A DNA stretch of 64,000 bases, from contig NZ_CP048115.1 of assembly GCF_010093045.1 (NCBI RefSeq), positions 2,356,001 to 2,420,000 of the forward strand, in the 5' to 3' direction. Of this stretch, positions 15,638 to 24,951 are shown piece after piece. Numbering within the stretch: the stretch's first letter is position 1; each line of letters begins with the position of its first letter. Both the position numbers and the translations under genes were made by a program. The notes beneath the pieces were generated by a model. It saw nothing but the letters and a program-made list of their open reading frames with translations. It searched no databases and had not been told where the DNA came from. This DNA is from Mucilaginibacter sp. 14171R-50. Its GTDB lineage: Bacteria > Bacteroidota > Bacteroidia > Sphingobacteriales > Sphingobacteriaceae.

Positions 15638-17875
15638 ATGGATCTTCTGAACAATTACTTAATTTATTTAATACCTGTAATGGGCCTCATCGGGATCATT
15701 GTGATGGCGATAAAATCGGCATGGGTTACCAGTCAGGAAACAGGCGATGCCTCGATGAACCAGCTTGCCGGTTACATTGCCGACGGCGCAATGGCCTTTT
15801 TGCGTGCCGAGTGGAAAATACTAAGCTACTTTGTAATAGTTGCCGGTGTTTTACTTGCCTGGAGCGGTACCACCGTTGCTACCTCGAGCCCGATAATTGC
15901 AGTTTCGTTTTTGATAGGCGCGTTCCTTTCGGCGTTTGCAGGTTACCTGGGTATGCGCATCGCTACAAAATCAAACGTACGTACAACACAAGCAGCTAAA
16001 ACAAGCCTTGCCAAAGCGCTTAAAGTATCCTTTACCGGCGGTACAGTTATGGGGCTTGGCGTTGCAGGTTTGGCTATCATAGGTTTAGGCTCGTTATTCA
16101 TTGTATTTTATACCATGTACGTAACGAGTAAGGGCGAAGCCGTTAACGGCGAGGCTATGGCTAAAGCGCTTGATGTGTTAGCGGGCTTCTCGTTAGGTGC
16201 CGAGTCTATCGCGCTTTTCGCCCGTGTGGGCGGTGGTATCTACACCAAAGCTGCCGATGTGGGCGCCGACCTTGTAGGTAAGGTTGAAGCCGGTATCCCC
16301 GAGGATGATGTGCGTAACCCTGCCACCATTGCCGATAACGTAGGCGATAACGTAGGTGACGTTGCCGGTATGGGCGCCGATTTATTCGGTTCGTACGTGG
16401 CTACTATGCTGGCTACCATGGTACTGGGCCGCGAAATTGTATCGCATGATAGTTTTGGTGGTATTGCCCCGGTATTGTTACCAATGGTTATTGCAGGCCT
16501 GGGATTGATATTCTCGATAGTAGGTGCATCAATGGTTAAAATATCAAAAGAAACAGATAGCGTACAAAAGGCACTTAACATAGGTAACTGGGCTTCAATT
16601 GTGTTAACAGCAGTTGCTACTTATTTTGTGGTACAATGGATGCTGCCTGCAGATAGTTTCCACATGCTACGTGACGAAGATGCGAACGGCGCGATTAAAG
16701 CAGGTTCGTTAGTGTTCACCAAAAACGGTGTTTTTGGTTCTATCCTGGTAGGTTTGGTAGTAGGTACCTTAATGTCTATCATCACCGAGTATTACACCGC
16801 AATGGGTAAACGCCCGGTGCTGAGCATCATTAAACAATCATCAACCGGCCATGCAACCAATATTATTGGTGGTTTGGCTATTGGTATGGAATCAACCGTG
16901 TTGCCTATCCTGGTATTGGCTGCGGGTATTTATGGTTCTTACTTTTTTGCAGGCTTGTACGGTGTGGCTATCGCTGCTGCAGGTATGATGGCAACAACGG
17001 CCATGCAATTAGCTATCGACGCGTTTGGCCCTATTGCCGATAACGCCGGTGGTATTGCCGAGATGAGCCGCCTGCCCGAAGAAGTGCGTGGCCGTACAGA
17101 TAACCTGGATGCCGTAGGTAACACTACCGCTGCAACAGGTAAGGGTTTTGCTATCGCGTCTGCCGCGTTAACCTCACTGGCCTTATTTGCGGCTTTTGTG
17201 GGTGTTGCCGGTATCGAGCATATTGATATTTATAAAGCCAACGTTTTGGCAGGTTTATTTGTGGGCGGTATGATACCGTTCATCTTCTCGGCCTTGTGTA
17301 TCTCGGCAGTAGGCCGTGCGGCAATGGCCATGGTTGAAGAAGTTCGCCGCCAGTTCCGCGAGATACCGGGCATTATGGAGTACAAGGCACGCCCTGAGTA
17401 TGAAAAATGCGTGGAGATATCGACCAAGGCTTCAATCCGTGAGATGGTTGCACCGGGCCTTATCGCTTTAATTACCCCTATCATCATCGGTTTTGCATTC
17501 GGTCCCGAAGTATTGGGTGGTTTGCTAGCCGGTGTTACCGTATCGGGCGTGTTGATGGGGATCTTCCAGAGCAACGCAGGCGGTGCATGGGATAACGCAA
17601 AAAAATCGTTTGAAAAAGGTGTTGAGATAAACGGCGAGATCTACTACAAAAAATCTGAGCCGCACAAAGCATCGGTAACAGGTGATACCGTGGGCGATCC
17701 GTTTAAAGATACCTCGGGCCCGTCGATGAATATCCTGATCAAGCTAATGTCAATCGTATCGCTGGTTATCGCGCCGCACCTGAACAGCGCCGATAACACC
17801 AGCAAAATGATGCAGAAACAAGAGAAAGTACAATCAATGAATGTACACCAGATACATGTAGATAAAAAAATCTAA
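15638..17875 (+). CDS. hppA: Ion-pumping membrane pyrophosphatase
   Basis: A 745-residue protein with about 16 membrane helices that couples PPi hydrolysis to H+ and/or Na+ transport. The substrate-binding motif [16 protein letters not shown] is at about residues 231-246, with [12 protein letters not shown] just before, and [12 protein letters not shown] at about 463. [10 protein letters not shown] has Ala where K+-independent enzymes have Lys, which indicates the K+-dependent subfamily. Whether it pumps H+ or Na+ is not decided here. Monocistronic, with its own promoter and a strong terminator. Confidence 0.95.
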   Translation: MDLLNNYLIYLIPVMGLIGIIVMAIKSAWVTSQETGDASMNQLAGYIADGAMAFLRAEWKILSYFVIVAGVLLAWSGTTVATSSPIIAVSFLIGAFLSAFAGYLGMRIATKSNVRTTQAAKTSLAKALKVSFTGGTVMGLGVAGLAIIGLGSLFIVFYTMYVTSKGEAVNGEAMAKALDVLAGFSLGAESIALFARVGGGIYTKAADVGADLVGKVEAGIPEDDVRNPATIADNVGDNVGDVAGMGADLFGSYVATMLATMVLGREIVSHDSFGGIAPVLLPMVIAGLGLIFSIVGASMVKISKETDSVQKALNIGNWASIVLTAVATYFVVQWMLPADSFHMLRDEDANGAIKAGSLVFTKNGVFGSILVGLVVGTLMSIITEYYTAMGKRPVLSIIKQSSTGHATNIIGGLAIGMESTVLPILVLAAGIYGSYFFAGLYGVAIAAAGMMATTAMQLAIDAFGPIADNAGGIAEMSRLPEEVRGRTDNLDAVGNTTAATGKGFAIASAALTSLALFAAFVGVAGIEHIDIYKANVLAGLFVGGMIPFIFSALCISAVGRAAMAMVEEVRRQFREIPGIMEYKARPEYEKCVEISTKASIREMVAPGLIALITPIIIGFAFGPEVLGGLLAGVTVSGVLMGIFQSNAGGAWDNAKKSFEKGVEINGEIYYKKSEPHKASVTGDTVGDPFKDTSGPSMNILIKLMSIVSLVIAPHLNSADNTSKMMQKQEKVQSMNVHQIHVDKKI

Positions 17876-17894
17876 GCATCTTTAAAGTATATGG

Positions 17895-17925
17895 AAAGCC
17901 CCCCGATTTTCGGGGGGCTTTTTTG
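17895..17925 (+). terminator. Rho-independent terminator of hppA
   Basis: AAAGCCCCCCGA pairs with TCGGGGGGCTTT around a TTT loop, followed by a T run. Confidence 0.9.
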
Positions 17926-17953
17926 TTTTGGGGAAAGATTTATATTAGCATAA

Positions 17954-18235
17954 ATGAAAGCCTTTAGCCAGATCATCCTTTACGCCCTTTGCCTCTATGA
18001 TATCTACCTTTACCTGCCGGATATATTCGACGTATTTAAGCTGGATATCCAACCGCCAACAACCGACTACCTGCTCTACTTTGATGGCGCCATGTTGTTG
18101 GCAGGAGGGATAGTGACAGGCATTATGCTGATACGTACCGGCGGTAAGTTCAACAAGGCTTTAGGTGTGGTTATGATATTGATGAATTTGGTGCTGACAC
18201 CGTGGTTTATATTAAGGGGGTTGCCTGTAGGTTAG
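17954..18235 (+). CDS. Small membrane protein of unknown function
   Basis: 93 residues with about three hydrophobic segments: residues 5-22, 45-62 and 70-88. No known motif. The end overlaps the convergent toxin gene by 4 bases. It starts 78 bases after hppA but beyond a strong terminator, so it probably has separate transcription. Confidence 0.55.
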   Translation: MKAFSQIILYALCLYDIYLYLPDIFDVFKLDIQPPTTDYLLYFDGAMLLAGGIVTGIMLIRTGGKFNKALGVVMILMNLVLTPWFILRGLPVG

Positions 18236-18489
18236 TTATAAATATCTTTTCTATGCCCTAAGGCGATAATATCTATCTGTAAAACCTTATCGAATATTTC
18301 ATAGATCACCCTGTAGTTGCCAACCCTGATGCGATAGGCTTCGCGGCCTTTTAGCTTTTTACAGCCGGTAGGGCGCGGATCATTGGCTAATTCATAAATG
18401 GATTCTATAATACGGTCTGCAATATCTTCCTGTAATTTATTTAATTGTTTTTGTGCAGACTTAGATATAGCAATGTTATAAACAGCCAT
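18232..18489 (-). CDS. RelE/ParE-family toxin
   Basis: 85 residues with the RelE fold pattern: A-I-S-K-S-A-Q-K-Q-L-N-K-L in helix 1, then G-C-K-K-L-K-G-R-E-A-Y-R-I-R-V-G-N-Y-R-V, I-Y-E-I and a C-terminal A-L-G-H-R-K-D-I-Y, where H/R/K residues are the likely mRNA-cleaving set of ribosome-dependent RelE toxins. It follows the antitoxin with a 1-base overlap (TAATG), the standard order. Confidence 0.9.
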   Translation of the reverse strand: MAVYNIAISKSAQKQLNKLQEDIADRIIESIYELANDPRPTGCKKLKGREAYRIRVGNYRVIYEIFDKVLQIDIIALGHRKDIYN

Positions 18490-18689
18490 TATTTTGCGCG
18501 GCGTTTTTTAACATATTCATCAAATGAGGTGGATGGCTCGTGCAGGTTTTTTACTTCGTCGTAAAGCTTAACATCTTCAGCATCTTCTAACTCCTGAATT
18601 AGGCGTTCGTATTCGCTCACTGGCAGGATAACTGAGATCTTCTTGCCATTCTCATCAGTAATATACTGGGGCTTCACTAAATCAAGCAT
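18489..18689 (-). CDS. Phd/YefM-type antitoxin
   Basis: 66 residues. The N-terminal half has the DNA-binding Phd-like pattern with P-V-S-E-Y-E-R-L-I-Q-E-L-E-D; the acidic and flexible C-terminal half would wrap around the toxin. It starts the toxin-antitoxin operon. A palindrome AATTATAATT at 18721-18730, about 30 bases upstream of its ATG, is a candidate for autoregulatory binding. Confidence 0.8.
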   Translation of the reverse strand: MLDLVKPQYITDENGKKISVILPVSEYERLIQELEDAEDVKLYDEVKNLHEPSTSFDEYVKKRRAK

Positions 18690-18903
18690 AGCACAATTGT
18701 TTGATAGGTAAATTTAATAAAATTATAATTGTTTTCGTAATCTGTTAATTACTGCCTGTTAAGCGGAGATTTTATCAGACATACAAACCTTGCTTAGTGT
18801 TTTCAACCAGTATAGTTTGCGGATAAAAAACAAACTTTAAACTGCTCATAATCACAAGCTTTTATTCTGTATAAATCATCAATACTGTTGTTACATTCTG
18901 CTC

Positions 18904-18934
18904 TTTAACTTTTCAATAAATTTAAGTACGTTTG
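18904..18934 (+). promoter_or_regulatory. Promoter of the cationic-type permease gene
   Basis: TACGTTTG at 18927-18934 fits TAnnTTTG with TTTA at 18904-18907, 19 bases upstream. The leader to the ATG at 18983 would be about 40 bases. Confidence 0.6.
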
Positions 18935-18982
18935 GGGGAAACTGATTTCAAGACTATCATAACTGATCTTATTAATTAAAAC

Positions 18983-20503
18983 ATGAAGGTATTTGTAAAA
19001 AAATCTATTGAACAGCTAACCAGTACGGTTGATACGGAAGGAAGCCTGAAGCGCACGCTTGGCGCGGGTAGCCTTATCGCTTTGGGTATTGGTGCAATTA
19101 TTGGCGCAGGTTTGTTCGTACGGACCGCTGCTGCTGCCGGTGAACACGCCGGTTCGGCAGTTACCCTGTCATTTATCGTGGCGGCTATCGGCTGCGCGTT
19201 CGCGGGCCTTTGCTACGCCGAATTTGCTTCTATTATCCCTATTGCAGGTAGCGCGTATACTTACGCCTACGCAACCATGGGCGAAATTGTTGCCTGGATC
19301 ATTGGATGGGCATTAATATTGGAGTATGCACTTGGTGCGGCAACGGTATCCATAAGCTGGAGCGAGTATGCCAATAAACTCCTCGACGGGAAGATACCGT
19401 ATGAGTGGTGCCACTCCCCAATGGAATCTATCATGGTAAACGGGCACAGTGTGCATGGTATTGCCAACCTGCCTGCCTTATTGATACTTGTTATATTATC
19501 GCTGTTATTAATAAAAGGTACGCAGGAGTCTGCTACCGTAAACGGTATCATCGTATTTATTAAAGTGGCTATTGTATTGGTGTTTATTGCTATAGGCTGG
19601 CAGTTTATTAACCCTGCTAACCACACGCCATACCTTATTCCTGATAATGCGCCGGACATTATTCAACAAAATGGTAAGCCATATTCTTATGCGCCGTTCT
19701 TTAACCACGGCTGGGGGGGTATTATAAGCGGTGCCGGTGTGGTGTTCTTTGCCTTTATCGGTTTTGATGCCGTATCAACAGCCGCTCAGGAAGCTAAGAA
19801 CCCTAAGCGCGATATGCCTATAGGTATATTAGGTTCGTTAGTGGTATGTACTATTCTTTACATATTGTTCTCATGGGTATTAACCGGCGTTGCGCCTTAT
19901 ACCGATTTCATGAAATCAGGTAAAGAAGCTTCGGTAGCCTATGCTATCAGTAATTACATGCACGGTTACAATTGGTTGTCTACCATGGTTACTGTGGCTA
20001 TCCTTGCCGGTTTCTCGTCAGTTATCCTGGTGATGCTGATGGGTCAGTCGAGGGTGTTCTACACCATGTCTACCGATGGTTTATTGCCAAAAGTATTTTC
20101 AGACCTTCACCCAAAATTCAGGACCCCATACAAAAGCAATATGATCCTGTTCATATTTGTTGGTGCTTTCGCGGCATTTGTGCCGGGCAGTGTAGCCGGC
20201 GACTTAACGTCGATAGGTACTCTGTTTGCCTTTATACTGGTTTGTGTGGGTGTAATTTTACTCCGCAAAACCGATCCGAACCTGCCAAGGCCATTTAAAA
20301 CCCCGCTTGTACCATTGGTGCCTATTTTAGGTATTATTGTTTGCGCGGCTATGATAATTGGTTTACCTCACGAAACGCAGATCAGCGCTTTGGTTTGGAT
20401 GATAGCCGGGCTTTTGATTTACTTTGGCTACAGCAAAAAACATAGCAAACTAGGTACCGCGGGCGATATATTGCCTAAAGCCTCAGATTTCGAAAAACAG
20501 TAA
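18983..20503 (+). CDS. APC-family amino acid permease (CAT-like)
   Basis: 506 residues, 12 or more membrane helices. G-A-I-I-G-A-G-L-F-V near residue 38 is the helix-1 motif, and the N-terminal K-R-T-L-G-A-G-S-L-I-A-L-G-I-G plus the E-F-A-S-I-I-P-I-A-G-S-A-Y-T-Y region at about 82-96 resemble bacterial cationic amino acid transporters (CAT/YfnA). F-F-A-F-I-G-F-D-A-V near 255 is the conserved helix-6 motif. Substrate inferred as an amino acid only. Monocistronic with promoter and terminator. Confidence 0.88.
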   Translation: MKVFVKKSIEQLTSTVDTEGSLKRTLGAGSLIALGIGAIIGAGLFVRTAAAAGEHAGSAVTLSFIVAAIGCAFAGLCYAEFASIIPIAGSAYTYAYATMGEIVAWIIGWALILEYALGAATVSISWSEYANKLLDGKIPYEWCHSPMESIMVNGHSVHGIANLPALLILVILSLLLIKGTQESATVNGIIVFIKVAIVLVFIAIGWQFINPANHTPYLIPDNAPDIIQQNGKPYSYAPFFNHGWGGIISGAGVVFFAFIGFDAVSTAAQEAKNPKRDMPIGILGSLVVCTILYILFSWVLTGVAPYTDFMKSGKEASVAYAISNYMHGYNWLSTMVTVAILAGFSSVILVMLMGQSRVFYTMSTDGLLPKVFSDLHPKFRTPYKSNMILFIFVGAFAAFVPGSVAGDLTSIGTLFAFILVCVGVILLRKTDPNLPRPFKTPLVPLVPILGIIVCAAMIIGLPHETQISALVWMIAGLLIYFGYSKKHSKLGTAGDILPKASDFEKQ

Positions 20504-20521
20504 TTATTTTATTACATCAGC

Positions 20522-20551
20522 AAAAAGGTTCTGCAATTGCAGAACCTTTTT
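20522..20551 (+). terminator. Rho-independent terminator
   Basis: AAAAGGTTCTGCAA pairs with TTGCAGAACCTTTT; the dyad is perfect and followed by TTG. It separates the permease from the MFS gene. Confidence 0.85.
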
Positions 20552-20574
20552 TGTTTTGAACCCTTTTGTATGGG

Positions 20575-21744
20575 ATGAAAGCCAACCGTATAATTTGGGT
20601 ACTTGTAGTTATTGCTATTATCAACTCTATGGGGTTTGGTATTATTATACCGTTGCTGTACCCTTACGGAAAAAAGTTTGGCATAACAGAGCATACCATC
20701 GGCCTGCTTACGGCGGCATTTTCAGTAGCGCAGTTTTTTGCCACCCCCGTACTAGGCTCGCTGTCAGATAAGTGGGGGCGCAAGCCTTTGCTGGTTTTCA
20801 GCCTTATTGGTACTGCTGCGTCATTTGTTTTGTTTGGATTGGCCAACAGCATTTTTATGCTTTTTGCCGCCCGCATACTGGATGGCTTAACCGGCGGTAA
20901 CATTTCGGTAGCACAGGCTATGATATCAGACATTTCGACGCCAAAAGAGCGGGCCAAAAACTTTGGGATACTGGGCTCGGCATTTGGGTTCGGCTTTGTA
21001 ATAGGCCCGGCCATTGGCGGCCTGCTTAGCAAGTTCGGGTTAAAGGTCCCGTTCTTTTTTGCGGCGGGTATTGCCATTATCGGCGTTTTGCTCACGCTGT
21101 TCTTACTAAAGGAAACCAATCAGAAAAAAGGGAGTAAAGCAAAGCAAAAACATAGCTTTAGCTTTATATCGCTTTATACGGTATTAAAAAAGCCGGTTAT
21201 CGGCACGGCTATATTTACCGGGTTTTTACTCACCATGGCGCAGTTTACCATGCTTATAGGTTTCCAAACCTTTAGCGTTGACCAACTTAAACTTAACCCT
21301 ACCCAAATAGGCCTTTTTTACGGCGGTTTTGGAGTAAGCGGTATACTGATGCAAATGCTGGTTCCGGCGGTAAAAAAAGTAATACCATCGCAGGCGGTGA
21401 TACTTTTGCTATCAACTATTTGCTGCCTGGGCATGATGATTTTGGCGGGGTTTGCCACAGCGCTGTTGCTGTTTGCCATAGCAATTGGTATTTATGGGTT
21501 GTTTAACGGCTTGCGCAACCCTATGTTAAACGCCATTATAGCCGACCACAACGACGATAGCGAGCGCGGCGAGGTAATGGGTATCAATCAGTCGTACGCC
21601 TCGATAGGGCAAACGCTGGGGCCGGTAACGGCAGGGCTGGTTACAGCAATTTCTGTACATAGTATATTCTTTTTATCATCTTTATATATTTTAATTGCAC
21701 TTTTGTTTAGTATTCGTTTAATTTCAAAAGAAAAAACAAGCTAA
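20575..21744 (+). CDS. MFS transporter, TetA-like
   Basis: 389 residues from ATG 20575; a TTG at 20566 is also in frame but adds only three residues. Twelve membrane helices are expected. G-S-L-S-D-K-W-G-R-K-P between helices 2 and 3 is the MFS motif A, and G-F-G-F-V-I-G-P-A-I-G-G-L in helix 5 is motif C of the drug:H+ antiporters (DHA1). It is therefore probably an efflux pump; the drug is unknown. The MarC gene starts 4 bases after its stop, so the two are cotranscribed. Confidence 0.85.
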   Translation: MKANRIIWVLVVIAIINSMGFGIIIPLLYPYGKKFGITEHTIGLLTAAFSVAQFFATPVLGSLSDKWGRKPLLVFSLIGTAASFVLFGLANSIFMLFAARILDGLTGGNISVAQAMISDISTPKERAKNFGILGSAFGFGFVIGPAIGGLLSKFGLKVPFFFAAGIAIIGVLLTLFLLKETNQKKGSKAKQKHSFSFISLYTVLKKPVIGTAIFTGFLLTMAQFTMLIGFQTFSVDQLKLNPTQIGLFYGGFGVSGILMQMLVPAVKKVIPSQAVILLLSTICCLGMMILAGFATALLLFAIAIGIYGLFNGLRNPMLNAIIADHNDDSERGEVMGINQSYASIGQTLGPVTAGLVTAISVHSIFFLSSLYILIALLFSIRLISKEKTS

Positions 21745-21748
21745 ACCT

Positions 21749-22318
21749 ATGCATCCAATTATCTTTAAAGAGGTGTTATCTGTTACGATGATCCTTTTTG
21801 CCATTATTGATATACTTGGCGCTATCCCTGTAATTATACAACTGCGCCAAAAGGCGGGGCATATCGAATCGGAAAAGGCGAGCATTGCCGTATTGGTGCT
21901 GATGGTTGCGTTTTTATTTGTGGGCGATGAACTGCTGGCCGTGATCGGGCTGGATATCTCCTCATTCGCAATAGCGGGCTCCATCGTAATATTTATCATC
22001 GCGCTGGAGATGGTGCTGGGCGTAAACTTTTTTAAAGAGGAGATGCCCGAATCGGTATCAATCGTTCCGCTCGCGTTCCCCCTTATAGCCGGCGCCGGTA
22101 CCATGACCACCCTGTTATCCCTTAAATCGCAGTACCAAACCCAGAACATCATTGTAGGCATTGTGCTGAACACCATATTTGTTTACCTGGTACTCAAAAA
22201 CGTAAAATGGCTCGAAAAGCTGTTTGGCCAAACCGGCCTGCACATCCTGCGCAAAGCGTTCGGTGTGATACTATTAGCTATCGCGATAAAGCTGTTCAGG
22301 AGTAATAGCGGGTTGTAA
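21749..22318 (+). CDS. MarC family membrane protein
   Basis: 189 residues with six predicted membrane helices. F-A-I-I-D-I-L-G-A-I-P-V near residue 17 and P-L-A-F-P-L-I-A-G-A-G-T near 106 are the two hallmark motifs of UPF0056/MarC. The family was once linked to multiple antibiotic resistance but its function remains unclear. Second gene of the MFS operon. Confidence 0.88.
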   Translation: MHPIIFKEVLSVTMILFAIIDILGAIPVIIQLRQKAGHIESEKASIAVLVLMVAFLFVGDELLAVIGLDISSFAIAGSIVIFIIALEMVLGVNFFKEEMPESVSIVPLAFPLIAGAGTMTTLLSLKSQYQTQNIIVGIVLNTIFVYLVLKNVKWLEKLFGQTGLHILRKAFGVILLAIAIKLFRSNSGL

Positions 22319-22338
22319 GCCTCAAATCATAACGGCCC

Positions 22339-22428
22339 GTCATTGCGAGGTACGAAGCAATCTTCCGATAGACAAGACGTATGCAAAGTTTATGTATAGT
22401 CCGGAAGGTCGCTTCGTACCTCGCAATA
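22339..22428. repeat. Interspersed repeat with 17-base perfect inverted ends
   Basis: ATTGCGAGGTACGAAGC at 22342-22358 is exactly complemented at 22411-22427. The left 27 bases equal those at 12465-12491. It can fold into a long hairpin and resembles a small non-autonomous element. Confidence 0.7.
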
Positions 22429-22442
22429 AGGCGTGTTCAAAG

Positions 22443-22530
22443 TCGTCCTGAACTTGTTTCAGGAACCTCAGGACAGGTTAGCACGGTGTTTGATTTGCAT
22501 GAGAGATGCCGAAATAAATCCGGCATGACG
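22443..22530. repeat. Second palindromic repeat, adjacent
   Basis: Contains the hairpin TCCTGA-N7-TCAGGA (22446-22464) and TGCCG-N9-CGGCA (22507-22525). GGCATGACG at its right end resembles the repeat end at 894-975. No coding potential. Confidence 0.5.
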
Positions 22531-22546
22531 ATATGTTATTCTAAAA

Positions 22547-23725
22547 CTACCCTTCTGCACGCAAGGGGGCTATCATCCTTGCCACAAACATGGTATCGGC
22601 CTTGTTTTCATAACCGGTTAATACTTTCATTTCTTCCAGCTGCAAGCCCAGTTGTTTGGTGATGAAGTTCACCGCGTCTTCATTTTCGGCTTTAAAGGCC
22701 GAACAGGTGATGTAGATAAGCGGCTTGCCGGGTTTAAGGTGTTTGGCAACGTTGGTAACAATAGCTTGCTGCAGGCGTTTAAAAAAGTCGGTTTTATGCA
22801 GATCGAACTGACTGATCATCTCGGGTGTGCGGCCCCAGGTGCCCGAGCCGCTACAGGGCGCATCCAGTATAATGCCGTCAAATTCGTAGTTGTATAAAAG
22901 TTGCTCGTTGTTCTCGGTAAGGTCCATTACCTTTTTCTGGTACTTGCGCAGGCCCGCGTTTTGAAAACGTTCATCGAGGTTGGCCAGGATAGATTCGCGG
23001 ATATCAGACACCACCAGTTTTATATCGGGTTGCAGGCTATGCAGCAACAACGATTTACCACCCGATGCTGCGCAGGCATCCCACCAGCTATCCCATTTCT
23101 GGGGCTTAAAATAATTGGCCGTTTGCTGCGACGACAGGTCCTGAACCTCAAACAAGTGCTGTTTGGGGAAGATGTTTTCGAGCCTCGTACCATTAGGCAT
23201 AGATAAGCAGCCGTTACCTTCATCTTTGAAGGTAATTCCGGCCTTGGTCAGTTCGGCCTTTACCTGTGTTTCAAAGCCCTTGTTTACACGGATAAACAGA
23301 TCAGGCTGTATAAAAAAAGATTTGAGGAAAGCGTCTTTATCAATTCCGGCGGAAAGCTGCGGTACCCAAGGGAACACATCTTCAAGGTTAAAATCGGGAT
23401 AAGTGGCTTTTATCAGGTTTATTTTGTCGTCGATAGTAAAACCAACACAGGCCGCCCAATCGGGTTTAAAGTGTTGAAGGAACGAGTTTGATTGGCTGTT
23501 GCACAGAAACTCGGCTACCATCAAGCGGTCTTCGGCAGGCAAATTGGGGAGTGCACGGCCCAGGCGAAAATAGTTATAGATAAGTCTGCCTGCTACGCGC
23601 CGGTCAGTAGACCCCATTTGTTTGTTCTGGCGATAAAAGCCGGGTAAAAACTTACCTAAAGGCGTATCGGCAGGGTAGTCCCCTAATATTCGCTGAAACG
23701 TCTTTAACTGGTTAGTGGCTTTCAT
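22547..23725 (-). CDS. RsmB/NOP-family RNA m5C methyltransferase-like protein
   Basis: 392 residues. The C-terminal half is a Rossmann-type methyltransferase: W-D-A-C-A-A-S-G-G-K-S in the SAM-binding loop (about residue 214), D-A-P-C-S-G-S-G-T-W-G-R at about 290, where the Cys is the release nucleophile, and Y-I-T-C-S-A-F at about 339, where the Cys is the catalytic nucleophile. The N-terminal half is helical, as in RsmB. Likely modifies rRNA or tRNA cytosine. It overlaps the upstream lipoprotein gene by 4 bases (ATGA). Confidence 0.87.
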   Translation of the reverse strand: MKATNQLKTFQRILGDYPADTPLGKFLPGFYRQNKQMGSTDRRVAGRLIYNYFRLGRALPNLPAEDRLMVAEFLCNSQSNSFLQHFKPDWAACVGFTIDDKINLIKATYPDFNLEDVFPWVPQLSAGIDKDAFLKSFFIQPDLFIRVNKGFETQVKAELTKAGITFKDEGNGCLSMPNGTRLENIFPKQHLFEVQDLSSQQTANYFKPQKWDSWWDACAASGGKSLLLHSLQPDIKLVVSDIRESILANLDERFQNAGLRKYQKKVMDLTENNEQLLYNYEFDGIILDAPCSGSGTWGRTPEMISQFDLHKTDFFKRLQQAIVTNVAKHLKPGKPLIYITCSAFKAENEDAVNFITKQLGLQLEEMKVLTGYENKADTMFVARMIAPLRAEG

Positions 23726-24951
23726 TGTACCTTCTTTAACTCAAAGTCTTCGTATTTAAGTATATCCACGTGGGTATTAATCCACCCCAGCCCGGGTTTT
23801 TTTACAAAATGAAAGCTGTTGTGTATGCCGGTAAAATCATCCAGATCGGGCTTGTTCATGTCTTCGCCATCGGCTAAAAGCTTGCCAAAATACATGCCGT
23901 GGTCAAAGCCTTTTATGGCAAATTCGGTAGGTTCAGCGTGGTAAACTCTGCGGTAGTTTCGTAAAAAGTTATTTGTTTCAGCGCCTTTATAATCTATTTT
24001 ATCGGTAGAGGTGATGTGGGTGTTCAGGCTTTGTAAAAGCGCGGCCTTTAAAAACGCGAATTTATCCCAATTTGGGTGGCCAAATACCACCACGGGATAA
24101 CTTTTTGAAAGGTTGCTCAACGCCCTAAGCGTTACCGTTAAAAAAGCCTGTTTGGTAGAGGGCACCACAAATATATTTTCCTTATCCGGCGATAGCTGAG
24201 CCATTATCGGCGCTAAATTGCCACGCGAAACCGTGATGGTAACTACCTGGATCTTCCGTTTGCCCAGGCTGTCAATAGTGCGCTTAAAAGGCGAGGTGTA
24301 TTGCTTTTCTTCGCTAAAGCCCGAGGTGAGTATAAATACTTTTTTGGGTTTGATCTCTTTGGCTATATACGTAGCCGCGCCTGTTGCATGGTAAACCAAT
24401 GGCGGCGTAATGGTAACCAACTTTTCGTTTTTGTATGTGGCCGGCCATGCGGGTGATAGCGGCGATACGATGGGCTTGCGCCAGCCAGTTAATGCCGAAG
24501 TAAAGCTTTTGATATCATCAGGGAAAACCGGGCCAACGATCAGGTCGCTTGCCTTAACCTGCGGGTTTAAGCCCAGGCTATGCGCCTGCGCGGCATCTGC
24601 CTTGCTGTCGAACACCTGCAGCCTGAAGTTGGCCCCTGTAGCGGTTATCGAATCAAGCGCCAGCTTGAAACCTTGGTAGTATTCAACCGACATGTTAGCC
24701 GATTTTAAACCTGCAGAAGTATACTTCTGACCGGCCGCAGCATGGTCCAATCCCAGGGGAAGTATCAGTGATATGACAGCGGTTTTTATCTCCGGTATTT
24801 TCACCGGTTTTTCTTCAATTTTCTCTGATTTTTTCGGATTTTTTTCAGTTTTTGTTTTTACTACCGGTGTAGGTACAGTACGCACTTTGGGCGAACACGC
24901 ACCCATTATCAGCGCCGTTAAAACAAATATAAACCACTTATTCCCACTCAA
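23722..24951 (-). CDS. Periplasmic-binding-like lipoprotein (type 1 fold)
   Basis: About 409 residues from a TTG at 24951; an ATG at 24981 would also be in frame but overlaps guaA by 44 bases and adds residues before the signal peptide. The signal ends L-I-M-G-A-C with a lipidated Cys, then a K/P-rich linker. The rest resembles the type 1 periplasmic binding fold of branched-chain amino acid receptors and LpoA: L-I-V-G-P-V-F-P near residue 140 and P-I-V-S-P-L-S-P-A near 165. Perhaps an envelope regulator rather than a nutrient receptor, since no ABC genes are near. It is between guaA and the methyltransferase in one overlapping run. Confidence 0.65.
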   Translation of the reverse strand: MSGNKWFIFVLTALIMGACSPKVRTVPTPVVKTKTEKNPKKSEKIEEKPVKIPEIKTAVISLILPLGLDHAAAGQKYTSAGLKSANMSVEYYQGFKLALDSITATGANFRLQVFDSKADAAQAHSLGLNPQVKASDLIVGPVFPDDIKSFTSALTGWRKPIVSPLSPAWPATYKNEKLVTITPPLVYHATGAATYIAKEIKPKKVFILTSGFSEEKQYTSPFKRTIDSLGKRKIQVVTITVSRGNLAPIMAQLSPDKENIFVVPSTKQAFLTVTLRALSNLSKSYPVVVFGHPNWDKFAFLKAALLQSLNTHITSTDKIDYKGAETNNFLRNYRRVYHAEPTEFAIKGFDHGMYFGKLLADGEDMNKPDLDDFTGIHNSFHFVKKPGLGWINTHVDILKYEDFELKKVQ

